Source: Bacillota bacterium | Lineage (GTDB): Bacteria > Bacillota > Clostridia > Christensenellales > SZUA-584 | DNA length: 64,000 nt | Assembly (NCBI GenBank): GCA_023436115.1 | Contig: JAEZKQ010000026.1 | Span: forward strand, 332,966 to 396,965 | Reading direction: 5' to 3' | Shown: positions 34,508-43,126 of the stretch, piece after piece | Position numbering within the stretch: position 1 is the stretch's first letter | How the letters are laid out: each line of letters starts with the position of its first letter | The notes under the pieces: generated by a model | Database searches by the model: none | What the model saw: the letters and a program-made list of their open reading frames with translations, nothing else | What the model was told of the DNA's origin: nothing | Program-made: the position numbers and the translations under genes

Positions 34508-35485
34508 CCGTTCCCGGATAGGCATAAGCAAATCAAGCTGTAAATCCTCCGGTTCGGTATTATCCAGAAGGACATGATTCACATAATTCAGATGTTCTTC
34601 AAGCAGTCCGCACATATGCTCCTGATCCTGCATATCACCTGCGAACTCATATTTTTTGCTTTTATTGACCCAATCAAGCAACCATTCCCACTCGTTGAAA
34701 TTGCCCATCGGGATCATATGGGCCGCATACAGTCCCCCGGCAAAATGCTTTTTTGTAAGGTAAGGCGGAACTTCTATTTCATCCGGGATCGTCACCCACA
34801 TTTCATAGCCGTGGCTGCCGGTTTCATCCACAGGGTTGGGATGATTAAAGCCATAATGCCGTAAATCAGGCTTGATTTTGCACAGGTTTGTATCCCGTAC
34901 AAACTTGCTCATCAATAAACCTGCTTGATACTCAGGTTCATCTCCAATGTAATGAGCGGCGGCAACGGTAGCGGGCGGTAAATAAACAATCCTGACATCA
35001 GTCAGCTTAGATAAATGGGTCTCGGCATCTTTTAGTTTGTCCATCGCTCTATCCTCCTTAAAATTGATACTGATAAGAGATAAGGATTCCAAGGCATCTA
35101 TGACAAAATCATCTTGTGTGATCAAGCGATGGATTTGTATATCCGCTGCTTTTTGCAATTCATTCACAAAGCGGCTCAGAATGCTTCTGATCGTCGATAA
35201 TGCGGCTATTTCACCGTCCAGCTCGCTTAAATTCTGTTGGAAAACTTCTATAGCCGTCACAGCATCAGGTTTTATAAGTATCGCTTTGATTTGCTTGAGA
35301 GAGATGCGCAGTTTTCGCAATATTAAAATCTGCCGCAATGTGACAAGAGCAGCTTCGTTATACACGCGATAAGCATAGCCTTCCCGACGAAAGCTATCTA
35401 TCAGCCCGAGCTGCTCATAATAGCGCAGCATTCTTGTTGATATGCCAAAGCTCTTTGAAACCTGGCTGATTGTCATCATTTCCAT
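34502..35485 (-). CDS. MerR-family regulator with GyrI-like effector domain
   Basis: 327 aa. The N-terminal MerR helix-turn-helix is MMTISQVSKSFGISTRMLRY followed by YEQLGLIDSFRREGYAYRVY; a dimerisation helix region follows; the C-terminal half (about 165-320) resembles GyrI-like/AraC-effector small-molecule-binding domains (VRIVYLPPATVAAAHYIGDEP, then YEMWVTIPDEIEVP). Ribosome binding site AAGGA close to ATG. The promoter just upstream has the 19-bp spacer and dyad that MerR proteins twist, so it is probably autoregulated. Ligand unknown, likely a hydrophobic cation or drug. Confidence 0.92.
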   Translation of the reverse strand: MEMMTISQVSKSFGISTRMLRYYEQLGLIDSFRREGYAYRVYNEAALVTLRQILILRKLRISLKQIKAILIKPDAVTAIEVFQQNLSELDGEIAALSTIRSILSRFVNELQKAADIQIHRLITQDDFVIDALESLSLISINFKEDRAMDKLKDAETHLSKLTDVRIVYLPPATVAAAHYIGDEPEYQAGLLMSKFVRDTNLCKIKPDLRHYGFNHPNPVDETGSHGYEMWVTIPDEIEVPPYLTKKHFAGGLYAAHMIPMGNFNEWEWLLDWVNKSKKYEFAGDMQDQEHMCGLLEEHLNYVNHVLLDNTEPEDLQLDLLMPIRERL

Positions 35486-35511
35486 ATGTCCTTACCTCTT
35501 TTCTCAATGGG

Positions 35512-35542
35512 AGTATAAACGACGACACGATGTCAAAGTCAA
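35512..35542 (-). promoter_or_regulatory. MerR-type promoter with 19-bp spacer and dyad
   Basis: Minus strand TTGACT (35542-35537) and TATACT (35517-35512) are 19 bp apart; inside the spacer is the inverted repeat GACA-CGA-TGTC (35524-35534). The longer spacer with a central dyad is the established signature of MerR-controlled promoters. The rest of 35543-35770 shows no gene. Confidence 0.75.
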
Positions 35543-35771
35543 TAAAGAATTTGATTCTTATTATGAGTACAACGATAAAACAAAATGATTTTCATGAAAA
35601 GTATACATTATACACATAATGGTCGCGCCTATATTAAAATATCACATTTCGTGGTTTCATTAGTATATCTGGTCACATGCTGCACGTCAGGAAATTGATC
35701 CAATATATAATACATCATTTACATATAAATGAATAGGCTTCCATAAGCAATAAATGCCTAAAGACGCCAAA

Positions 35772-35795
35772 AAAGGCCCGACGGACCGGGCCTTT
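35772..35795 (-). terminator. Terminator of the seven-gene Block C operon
   Basis: AAAGGCCCG (35772-35780) pairs with CGGGCCTTT (35787-35795), loop 6 nt; the minus strand continues with six T. Confidence 0.75.
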
Positions 35796-35802
35796 AACTG
35801 GC

Positions 35803-35825
35803 AGTAAAAAAGGAGGTTTTTTACT
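35803..35825. terminator. Second hairpin with T runs on both strands
   Basis: AGTAAAAAA (35803-35811) pairs perfectly with TTTTTTACT (35817-35825); loop GGAGG on the plus strand. It directly precedes (on the minus strand) the main terminator and probably adds to termination. Confidence 0.5.
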
Positions 35826-35859
35826 AATATAATGAGAAGGTAAAAAGTTATGAGCTTTG

Positions 35860-36516
35860 TTATTTCTTGGCCATTTCTTCTCTGGCCTTTTTGACCTCGG
35901 CGATCATCTTTCTGCCGATTTCCACGATGGACGCATAATCGCCCTTCTTGGCTCCGGCAGTTAAGTCGCTGCCCGCACCTACGGCCACAGCGCCCGCCTT
36001 GATCCATTCCCCCACGTTCTCCACGTTCACGCCGCCTGTGGGCATCATGCGCGCCTGAGGCAGCGGTCCCTTGAACGACTTGATGATCTTGGGCCCAAAC
36101 AGGTTTCCGGGGAATATCTTGATGATATCGGCACCCGCTTCCATGCACTCCACCGCTTCTTTCACGGTCATTGCGCCCGGCATGCAAGCCACCTGGTGCT
36201 TGAGGCAAAGCTTTACGGTCTCCACGTTGAGGCACGGAGACACCACATACTGTGCGCCCGCGAGTATCGCTGTCTGAGCGGTCTCAGGCGTCAGCACCGT
36301 TCCCGCACCGATCAGCACTTCTTCGGGTTTATACTTCTTCGCCAGCGTTTTGATGATGTCGGCTGCGCCCGGCACAGTGAATGTCACTTCGATGCCGACG
36401 ATGCCCGCTTCGATGCAAGCGTCCACGATCTTCATGGCCTGTTCTTCAGACTCTCCGCGAACCACGGCCACAACGCCGCATTCCTCTAAACGCCGCAGGA
36501 CTTCAATTTTATTCAT
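35860..36516 (-). CDS. eda: KDPG/KHG aldolase (2-dehydro-3-deoxy-phosphogluconate aldolase)
   Basis: 218 aa class I aldolase. Schiff-base Lys133 in IIKIFPGNLFGP, Glu43 in IEVTFTVPGA, and the phosphate loop MMPTGGVNVENV are visible. The TFTVP form is the one seen in the Thermotoga-type enzyme rather than E. coli Eda (TLRT). It cleaves 2-keto-3-deoxy-6-phospho sugar acids to pyruvate and a triose phosphate. As last gene of the operon, 22 nt after the hydroxyacid dehydrogenase, it points to a pathway ending in a 2-keto-3-deoxy acid phosphate; the exact sugar acid is unknown. Confidence 0.93.
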   Translation of the reverse strand: MNKIEVLRRLEECGVVAVVRGESEEQAMKIVDACIEAGIVGIEVTFTVPGAADIIKTLAKKYKPEEVLIGAGTVLTPETAQTAILAGAQYVVSPCLNVETVKLCLKHQVACMPGAMTVKEAVECMEAGADIIKIFPGNLFGPKIIKSFKGPLPQARMMPTGGVNVENVGEWIKAGAVAVGAGSDLTAGAKKGDYASIVEIGRKMIAEVKKAREEMAKK

Positions 36517-36538
36517 TGCTTTTTATCGCCTTTCTGTA

Positions 36539-37492
36539 TTACTTGATTTCGTACGGGCTGGTCTGTCCGGACAGCACCTGTATGCAATTGTCCACAGCCA
36601 TCATGCCCATACGCGATATCGCCTGTGTGGTATGGCCGCCTGCATGCGGTGTGAACACCACGCCCGGCAGGTTCTTAAGCGGCGAATCCGTGAGCGGCTC
36701 CTGTTCGAAAGCATCCAAGCCAAGGCCCCGAAGTTGACCGCTTTTCACAGCCTCAGCGGCTGCTTCTTCGTCGATCAGGCCGCCGCGTGCCGTGTTGATG
36801 ATGATACTGCCGCGCTTCATTTCCTGAATGCGCTTTGCGTCCACCATATGGCGCGTGGAATCAGTCAGCGGCACATGCAGCGATACAACGTCGGCCGCTT
36901 TAAACAGTTCGTCGATGTCCATGCAGACGATGTCATTCTTTTTACCGAATTCAGCGTCAAAATACGGATCGAAAGCGATCACGTTCATCTCAAAGGCTTT
37001 CGCGCGCAGTGCCAGCCGTTTGCCGATAGCACCAAGGCCCACGATACCCAGCGTCTTTCCGGCCAGCTCCATGCCATTAGACCGCGGCCACTGTCCCGCT
37101 TCCACTGCCTTATGAAGAGCCGGGATGTTGCGCGCCGCACAAAGCATAAGACCGAACGCCATCTCGCACACCGCCGTGGCATTGGCTGCCGGTGTATTGG
37201 TCACGATGATGCCGCGCTCTTTACATGCGGGAATGTCCACCCTGTCTACACCCGCACCGTAGCGCGATATCACTTTGACACTGGCGGGCATCTGCTTCAC
37301 CACGTCTGCCGTGATATAGTCCAGTCCCGCGATATAACCGTCAACACCCTCGAGCCTTTTTAGCAGCTCGTCGCCCTTAAGCGGCGTGCCCAGATCGTTA
37401 TACACGATCGTGTCCGCGAACGCTTCCAGTTTTGCTTTTGCTTCCGCGTTTTCAGGCGATAAGAAGGATGTCGGCGTTACCAACAGTTTCAT
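36539..37492 (-). CDS. D-isomer-specific 2-hydroxyacid dehydrogenase (phosphoglycerate dehydrogenase-like)
   Basis: 317 aa. NAD-binding motif GLGAIGKRLALRAKAF, catalytic Arg in NTARGGLID, Glu in DAFEQEPL and His in TPHAGGHT. The cofactor-domain His/Glu pair is complete. No ACT or other regulatory domain is present, so it is not a classical serine-pathway SerA; in this operon it probably reduces or oxidises a 2-keto/2-hydroxy sugar acid. Gap of 15 nt from the gene before. Confidence 0.92.
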   Translation of the reverse strand: MKLLVTPTSFLSPENAEAKAKLEAFADTIVYNDLGTPLKGDELLKRLEGVDGYIAGLDYITADVVKQMPASVKVISRYGAGVDRVDIPACKERGIIVTNTPAANATAVCEMAFGLMLCAARNIPALHKAVEAGQWPRSNGMELAGKTLGIVGLGAIGKRLALRAKAFEMNVIAFDPYFDAEFGKKNDIVCMDIDELFKAADVVSLHVPLTDSTRHMVDAKRIQEMKRGSIIINTARGGLIDEEAAAEAVKSGQLRGLGLDAFEQEPLTDSPLKNLPGVVFTPHAGGHTTQAISRMGMMAVDNCIQVLSGQTSPYEIK

Positions 37493-37507
37493 AATCCTTA
37501 TGCTCCT

Positions 37508-38113
37508 TTATTTCCATTTCGGATTGTCGATGATAGCCGGTTTTCCGTCCATTTCGACAAGCAGCTTACGGTATCCCTTTGTCTCGATGGTGCCGTAATC
37601 ATGGCCCGCATCCGCGCGGAATACGAAGAATGTGCGAAGCGGTTCGTTCTGGCCAACGCAGATGCTGCGGTGCGCATAGCGCTTGGGCACATATACGGCT
37701 TTGCCCGCTTCCAGTTCCAGCGCCAGCCAGTCTCCCTCGGGGTTTTCCATCAGCATATAGCCGTGGCCGCCGATGCAATAGTAAACTTCACCCGTTTCCA
37801 GTATGGTGTGGAAATGGCCTTTTGTCATGTAATACTCGTTGCCCACCTTGCCCGGATACACAATGCTGCATCCGAAAGCCAGGTCGCCTTCATGCTCCGG
37901 CACAGGCATGCTGTGGAACTCATAGACAAGCGGGTCTTTACCGTCCGCGCACGCAGCTTCAAACGCCGCGTCGTCCGCAAACATACCCTTCATCTGAGAG
38001 AGATAACGCTTGCCGGTATCCATCATTTTGGAAAGTCCGGTATTTAAATCAAAATCAATCGTAAAACCGCGATCAAAATCGAGTTTGCTGCTTGATGCAT
38101 TAAAATCTGCCAT
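37508..38113 (-). CDS. Cupin-type glucose-6-phosphate isomerase family protein
   Basis: 201 aa from the ATG at 38113, which has AAAGGAG upstream; an ATG at 38131 lacks one. The cupin metal site is complete: His100 and His102 (TKGHFHT), Glu109 (TGEVYY) and His148 (RYAHRS). This family (PF06560) is best known as the phosphoglucose isomerase of Archaea, distinct from the common Pgi fold. In this operon it may isomerise a non-standard aldose/ketose phosphate instead of serving glycolysis; that is an inference. Confidence 0.9.
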   Translation of the reverse strand: MADFNASSSKLDFDRGFTIDFDLNTGLSKMMDTGKRYLSQMKGMFADDAAFEAACADGKDPLVYEFHSMPVPEHEGDLAFGCSIVYPGKVGNEYYMTKGHFHTILETGEVYYCIGGHGYMLMENPEGDWLALELEAGKAVYVPKRYAHRSICVGQNEPLRTFFVFRADAGHDYGTIETKGYRKLLVEMDGKPAIIDNPKWK

Positions 38114-38149
38114 TGTTGTGGCTCCTTTCAAAGTCGCTTTGGCCCCGCG

Positions 38150-39100
38150 TTACCGGTTGTTGAATCCGGCAGCGATGCGGTCCATCTGCTTTAACAGCTC
38201 TCCCTCAATGGGCGTGTGGAACACTTCGGAAATAACCGACGTCCAACCGTACACGAAGTACATCCAGCCGTCTTCCACAAGCAGATTCTGCTTTTCCTTC
38301 TGTTCCAGCGCCTGATGCATAAAGCGAAGATCCCCGCGGTAGTTGATTTCCCATACCATCGCGTTCTTCGGGAACACAGCGTTGTCTGTAAGCGGTGAAC
38401 CCGGACGGTCTTTGCCAAGGCCGGTTGCATTGATGATCAGTGAGCCTTCTGGCATGGAGTGAAGCACTTCATCGTTCTGATGGAATTCGGGTGTCAGGTA
38501 ATATTCACACTTGATGCCGCCCGGATTGAGCGTCTTGTTGATCTCTTCGATTTCCGTGAGACGGGGTTGTGATCTGTTCGCCACAACGATGCGCGACGGA
38601 TAGTTTCCTTCGAAATCCTTGCGCATGAAATAAGAGCACATGGAGATAGCGCTGCCGCCTGCGCCCATGATGAATACGCCCGCGTTCGGGTTTTCTTTCC
38701 AGTAGTTTTTAGGTATAAATTCTTCCATAGCCAGACCGCATGTGATGGGGTCTTTCGCGTGGCCGCAAAGCTTGTCGCCGTCCTTGGATATCGATGACAG
38801 TTCGCCAAACTTAAGGGCATACGGATCATGATATTCAAAAAGATCCTTAGTGGCTTCATAAAGGTCGATCTTATGCGTGGTCACAAGAGCGCCCAAAGAC
38901 AGCGGATCGTTCTTGATAAAGCTGACCACTTCACGATAGACTTCACGCGGTGCGTGGATTTCGATGTCGATGCCTTTAATCACGGCATCCTTTAAACCAA
39001 GGGCTTTGGCCCATTCCGGGAAAACCTTCATGATCGAAGACTTTCCGGTGGTCACTCCGATAAAGTACATGGTAGGTTGTGTCGCGCGTTCCAAATTCAT
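38150..39100 (-). CDS. Shikimate/quinate dehydrogenase-fold oxidoreductase
   Basis: 316 aa, AroE-like two-domain layout. It keeps the Lys of the substrate domain (VTTHK, Lys77) and an Asp at the equivalent place (GHAKDPITCG, Asp117), but the NTD motif is not canonical. The Rossmann motif is GAGGSAISMCSYF. About 40 residues longer than AroE. Placed between the cupin isomerase and the lactonase-type gene, it is unlikely to serve aromatic biosynthesis and more likely reduces or oxidises a sugar-derived cyclic or open-chain hydroxy-ketone. Ribosome binding site AGGAGG. Confidence 0.82.
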   Translation of the reverse strand: MNLERATQPTMYFIGVTTGKSSIMKVFPEWAKALGLKDAVIKGIDIEIHAPREVYREVVSFIKNDPLSLGALVTTHKIDLYEATKDLFEYHDPYALKFGELSSISKDGDKLCGHAKDPITCGLAMEEFIPKNYWKENPNAGVFIMGAGGSAISMCSYFMRKDFEGNYPSRIVVANRSQPRLTEIEEINKTLNPGGIKCEYYLTPEFHQNDEVLHSMPEGSLIINATGLGKDRPGSPLTDNAVFPKNAMVWEINYRGDLRFMHQALEQKEKQNLLVEDGWMYFVYGWTSVISEVFHTPIEGELLKQMDRIAAGFNNR

Positions 39101-39112
39101 AAATTCCTCCTG

Positions 39113-40099
39113 TTATTCAAGCCGCAGAGCATTATGGGCGTTGTCCGCTGTCATACATTTGATGGCGGAAGCTGGCACGTCATGCTCTTTAAGCATTGTG
39201 GTAAAATCTTTTAAAATATAATCAAGACCCATGCTAGATCCATAAGCGCGCAGTCGTTCCCTCGTTGTATCAAGAGACAGCAGCAGCTGCTGTTCATATC
39301 CTGCGTTAATCATCGCCTTAATAATCGCGATCTCCTGCTCATGGCTTAAGTATTTTAAACGGTTCACGCTGTCGTAGCACAGGTATGCCCCTGTGGACAG
39401 CACCTCTTTGTGGTAACCATAATCATGGCGCGTCCTGTCCATATGACAGATGATCAGCCGCCTTGGTGCAATGCCTGCGCTGCCGAAAAAATCAATCATT
39501 TCAAATATATCGGCGTTGGGTTCTGTATGGACGAGCACCGGCGCGCCGCTGACGCTTGCTGCCTGCGCCGCCGCTCCAAAAAGCATCTCGGAGGTACGGT
39601 CAGTGTAAACACCCGTAGTTTCTATTGCCACCTTCACGATCCCTGCGCACGCGGATAAACGCTGCCCGTCACTGGAGAGCATACCTTCGCAGACCTCTTG
39701 CGTAAAAAGGTCTGCCAGCTCGCGCTCCGTTGTATTGACAGGAAAGCCACCCTCCTCATAGAACAGCAGCCTGTGAAAACCCGTAACAGCCACAATATGA
39801 ACGCCTGTCCGCATGGATGCTTCAACCAAACTTTCAGCCATTCGACCGCAGCGTACGGGCTGTGCGTCGACCAGAGCTGTACCGCCTGCGAGGCGGTAGG
39901 CGGACAGCTCTGCTACGCTTTTTTCCATATCATCTATGCAAAGTGCGGGATTAACGGTATACGATTTTCCCTTTTCGATAAAAAGGTGCTCGTGGCATTG
40001 GGCCGCCCCAAGCGAGCTAGCCGAAATGTCTCCCATTACGGTTCTGATCATAGCGTTAACCTTTGTATTTGAATTTGCATCAGCTCGCATTTTCTCCAT
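39113..40099 (-). CDS. Phosphotriesterase-family metal hydrolase (probable lactonase)
   Basis: 328 aa amidohydrolase-fold. All binuclear-site ligands are visible: His36 and His38 (CHEHLF), carboxylated Lys156 (AGIVKVAIE), His191 (LVHTEP), His219 (ICHMDR) and Asp277 (LSLDTTR). Family members hydrolyse lactones, including phosphorylated sugar lactones, more often than organophosphates. After two dehydrogenases (Gfo/Idh and Zn-type), a lactonase step is the natural reading. Ribosome binding site AAGGAGG, 12 nt before the next gene. Confidence 0.88.
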   Translation of the reverse strand: MEKMRADANSNTKVNAMIRTVMGDISASSLGAAQCHEHLFIEKGKSYTVNPALCIDDMEKSVAELSAYRLAGGTALVDAQPVRCGRMAESLVEASMRTGVHIVAVTGFHRLLFYEEGGFPVNTTERELADLFTQEVCEGMLSSDGQRLSACAGIVKVAIETTGVYTDRTSEMLFGAAAQAASVSGAPVLVHTEPNADIFEMIDFFGSAGIAPRRLIICHMDRTRHDYGYHKEVLSTGAYLCYDSVNRLKYLSHEQEIAIIKAMINAGYEQQLLLSLDTTRERLRAYGSSMGLDYILKDFTTMLKEHDVPASAIKCMTADNAHNALRLE

Positions 40100-40113
40100 C
40101 CGGAGAATCCTCC

Positions 40114-41151
40114 TTAAAAGACGATAACATGTTTGATGCCCTTTGCTTGCCTTGCATTCTCAAAACCGGTCAGAATATCACTTAAGGGATATCTGTGCGT
40201 GATTATGCTCCCCACATCGATAAGACCTTGCGAAACAAAATCAAGGGTTTTACGGAACTGCGCGATGCTGGAACGTGTCGAGCCCGTCAGATACAGTTCC
40301 TTATAATGTACAATATTGGTGTCGATCGGTATCGGCTGCTTATCAGCCGGAATACCACCAAAGAAGTTCACGCGTCCGCCGTAGTTCATAAGAGGCAGCA
40401 TAGCCGCCTGAACAGAAGGCACCGGGCAGGCTGTGATGGCGATATCCAAACCACGGCCACGTGTCTGCTCCTTGATAAAACCAGCCAGATCGTTGCCAAA
40501 ATACGTGGTGATATACGGGAACAGTGCTTTGCAGGAGGCCAGACGTTCCGCGGATATATCGTTTAAGAACACCTTCGCGCCTGCCATATGCAGCAGCTGA
40601 ACATGCATGATACCGATGGGGCCTGCGCCCACAACCAGCGCATATTCACCCGGTTTTACATTGCACTTCGTAAAGCCGTTATATGCGCACGACAGCGGTT
40701 CTGTCACAGCCGCTTCCTCGGGCGATACGCCTTCGGGCAGCAGCATCAGATTGCCGCGCTGGATGGCATCGGCGGGTATACGCACATATTCGGCAAACGC
40801 ACCGTCCATATTGATACCAAATGCACGGTAGTCGTCACACAGATGGAAATTGCCGTCGACGCAGCGGTCGCAGATACCGCAGCCAATGTTGGGCTGCATC
40901 GCGACCTGCATACCTTCTTTGTAGAACGATACGTCGCTGCCCACTTCAACGATTGTGCCCGCGAATTCATGCCCCAGTGTGAGAGGATGCGCTTCATCCA
41001 CGCCCTTGTGGCCGTTCTGCCACATACGGATATCTGTACCGCAAATGGCCGCGGCATCGGTTTTTAACAAAAGCTCATCGGGACGGATCTTGGGAACGTC
41101 CGTTTCGACAAAGCGAATATCCTGTTTTCCAAATAACCTTAAGCTCTTCAT
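40114..41151 (-). CDS. Zinc-dependent medium-chain dehydrogenase
   Basis: 345 aa. Catalytic-zinc motif CGTDIRMWQNG and GHEFAGTIVEVG; structural-zinc Cys cluster CGICDRCVDGNFHLC; Rossmann motif VVGAGPIGIMHVQ. Sorbitol/threonine-dehydrogenase-like; oxidises a sugar or polyol hydroxyl. Second gene of the operon, 14 nt upstream of the lactonase gene. It is not a close repeat of the one at 19689. Confidence 0.92.
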   Translation of the reverse strand: MKSLRLFGKQDIRFVETDVPKIRPDELLLKTDAAAICGTDIRMWQNGHKGVDEAHPLTLGHEFAGTIVEVGSDVSFYKEGMQVAMQPNIGCGICDRCVDGNFHLCDDYRAFGINMDGAFAEYVRIPADAIQRGNLMLLPEGVSPEEAAVTEPLSCAYNGFTKCNVKPGEYALVVGAGPIGIMHVQLLHMAGAKVFLNDISAERLASCKALFPYITTYFGNDLAGFIKEQTRGRGLDIAITACPVPSVQAAMLPLMNYGGRVNFFGGIPADKQPIPIDTNIVHYKELYLTGSTRSSIAQFRKTLDFVSQGLIDVGSIITHRYPLSDILTGFENARQAKGIKHVIVF

Positions 41152-41170
41152 GATGTTTCTCCTTTTATGC

Positions 41171-42187
41171 TTACAGCCGCATTATACAGCCTTTAGCGAT
41201 CGACTCGTTGCCCGCTTCCACGATGCGTACAGCCATCATACCGTCATGGCCGGTGACCTTTGTCGGTTTATCCTCGAGGATGCTTTCAACAAACGCGATA
41301 TCTTCGGCGAGATACGCTTCAATAAACAGCGTCATCCAGCTTCTCACAAACGGTGTTGACGTTCCGTGCTCGACCGTGGTGCATTTTAAGAACGTCTCGT
41401 CCGAGCGGCCCACATGCAATACTCCCTTTGTTCCCACAAGTTCAACCTGCGCGTCGTAGCCATACTGCACATAAGCAGCACCGTCGATGCTAAACTGTAT
41501 GCCGTTCTTGAATACACCGTTCATCACCACGCTGTCGTAGTAATCCGGATATTGCTCTGCCGCTTCTTTGTTTCTGAAATTGCCGCCCACCGCAAATAGC
41601 GTTTCGATTTCGCTTTCCGCAAACCAGCGGATGCAGTCGATATCATGGCTATTAAGCTCAGCCAGAATACCGTTGGATTTCTTGAGGTCATACATCCACG
41701 GGCGGGGCTTGCTGGGCCCGCGTGTGCACGAACGTATCATCACGAGATCGCCGATAGCGCCTTCTTCAATTAGCTTTTTGGCCTGTTTAAAGCTCTGGTC
41801 GTGACGGCGCATAAATCCAATCTGGAGCTTGACGCCGTTCTTCTCGCACGCGTCGATCATCTCCTGGCACTCTTCGCTGTTCATGGCCATAGGCTTTTCA
41901 CAAAAAACATGTTTGCCCGCATTGGCACAATCGATCACGATGCTTTTGTGCAGATCCGTCGGCGATACCACAACGACCGCATCCACAGCTTTGTTTTTCA
42001 GCGCTTCCTGATAATCCGTGTACCACGCTGTGATACCAAGCTCTGCTGCCGCTGCCTTTGCTGCGTCTTCTACGACGTCTACGACAGCGACCATTTTCGC
42101 GTTGGGCACCTTGTTATTAAAATTGCCGGCATGAATCATGCCGGCACGACCACAGCCGATGAGGCAGACTCCTAATTGTTGTTGCAT
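41171..42187 (-). CDS. Gfo/Idh/MocA-family dehydrogenase (inositol 2-dehydrogenase-like)
   Basis: 338 aa. Rossmann start VCLIGCGRAGMIHAGNF, EKPM motif (CEKPMAMNSEECQEM), and the ELNSHDIDCIRWF region with the catalytic Asp-x-x-His-like pattern of IolG-type enzymes. First gene of the seven-gene operon; a promoter and the DeoR-type element are upstream. Probably catalyses the first NAD-dependent oxidation of the pathway. Confidence 0.92.
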   Translation of the reverse strand: MQQQLGVCLIGCGRAGMIHAGNFNNKVPNAKMVAVVDVVEDAAKAAAAELGITAWYTDYQEALKNKAVDAVVVVSPTDLHKSIVIDCANAGKHVFCEKPMAMNSEECQEMIDACEKNGVKLQIGFMRRHDQSFKQAKKLIEEGAIGDLVMIRSCTRGPSKPRPWMYDLKKSNGILAELNSHDIDCIRWFAESEIETLFAVGGNFRNKEAAEQYPDYYDSVVMNGVFKNGIQFSIDGAAYVQYGYDAQVELVGTKGVLHVGRSDETFLKCTTVEHGTSTPFVRSWMTLFIEAYLAEDIAFVESILEDKPTKVTGHDGMMAVRIVEAGNESIAKGCIMRL

Positions 42188-42237
42188 AATTTACTCCTTA
42201 AGTCTAGCAGTATTAGTCTGTATTATTGTCTACCTCA

Positions 42238-42266
42238 AGTATATATTGTTTATTGTTATATTTCAA
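42238..42266 (-). promoter_or_regulatory. Predicted promoter of the seven-gene operon
   Basis: Minus strand TTGAAA (42266-42261), 17-nt spacer, TATACT (42243-42238), about 50 nt before the first gene. The spacer holds repeated AACAATA units. Confidence 0.65.
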
Positions 42267-42273
42267 GCGTTTT

Positions 42274-42292
42274 TTATTGTTTATTATCATTT
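42274..42292 (-). promoter_or_regulatory. DeoR-type binding element, copy 1
   Basis: Minus strand 19-mer AAATGATAATAAACAATAA, matching 18 of 19 bases of the copy at 44656-44674. It lies just upstream of the -35 at 42266 and overlaps the end of the DeoR-type gene. Confidence 0.65.
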
Positions 42293-43084
42293 ATTTTCGG
42301 TATGTGCACGTATGACGCGCACACCCACAGACTTTGCCTCTTCTACGAAGGCAGGGTCAGCTTTATCATCGGTAATCATGACATTCACAGCCGTTAAGGG
42401 TGCAAAAACCACAAACGCATTGCGGTTAATCTTGCTGCTGTCAGCAAGCAAAAACACCTCTTCAGCCGCCTCAACCATGCTCGTCTTAATATTGGCCATA
42501 TCAATGCTCGGTGTGCTCAAACCGTGCTGAACACTCACGCCGTTGGCCGCAGTGAATACCTTATCGACGCGCAGCTTGGTGATCGTCTCCAATGCAGTAA
42601 GCCCCACAGTGCAGTGAAAATGACGCCGCACAGCACCGCCCGCCATCATAATCGATACGTTTGTGTTTCTCTCCAGCCACGCGGCGATCTGCAAATCGTT
42701 TGTGACCACTGTCAGCCGCTCGATACCACCTAAATATTTCGCCAGTTGAAATGTGGTAGTGCCGGTATCCAGCGCAATCGCATCGCCCGGACGAATGAGC
42801 TCCGCCGCTACTTTTGCGATCGCGTCCTTTTCCTGCACATGCTGAACCTCTTTCTGATAGGTGTTGGGCTCATACACGGCCTTTTGGCAGCTGATCGCGC
42901 CGCCATGCGTACGATCGATCGCGCCTGTCTCCTCGAGTTCTCTTAAGTCGTTGCGTATGGTTGCCGGAGACACTTGGAAACGCTCGCAAAGCTCCGCCAC
43001 TGTGACGTTTCCTTTCTGGTTTACCAGTTCTTTGATAGCCTGCTTGCGAACCTGCGCAAACATGCTGTCAGGCTGTTTTGCCAT
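42287..43084 (-). CDS. DeoR-family transcriptional regulator
   Basis: 265 aa. N-terminal winged helix with VTVAELCERFQVSPATIRND and the DRTHGGAI wing; the sugar-phosphate-sensing DeoRC domain follows, with DTGTTTFQLAKYL and VVTNDLQIAAWL. DeoR proteins bind phosphorylated sugar intermediates and AT-rich direct repeats. It is 42 nt behind the FGGY kinase gene, so it shares that transcript, and two copies of a 19-bp AT-rich element flank its transcription units. Confidence 0.95.
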   Translation of the reverse strand: MAKQPDSMFAQVRKQAIKELVNQKGNVTVAELCERFQVSPATIRNDLRELEETGAIDRTHGGAISCQKAVYEPNTYQKEVQHVQEKDAIAKVAAELIRPGDAIALDTGTTTFQLAKYLGGIERLTVVTNDLQIAAWLERNTNVSIMMAGGAVRRHFHCTVGLTALETITKLRVDKVFTAANGVSVQHGLSTPSIDMANIKTSMVEAAEEVFLLADSSKINRNAFVVFAPLTAVNVMITDDKADPAFVEEAKSVGVRVIRAHTENK

Positions 43085-43126
43085 ACTCCTTGCTCCTTAT
43101 CCGCTCCATAATTTCGGGAGCTTTAT

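Noticed and set aside
36350..37363. 337-codon plus-strand ORF opposite the aldolase and hydroxyacid dehydrogenase genes
   Set aside because: Rich in Arg/His/Cys in the way of antisense shadows; the minus-strand genes have clear motifs.
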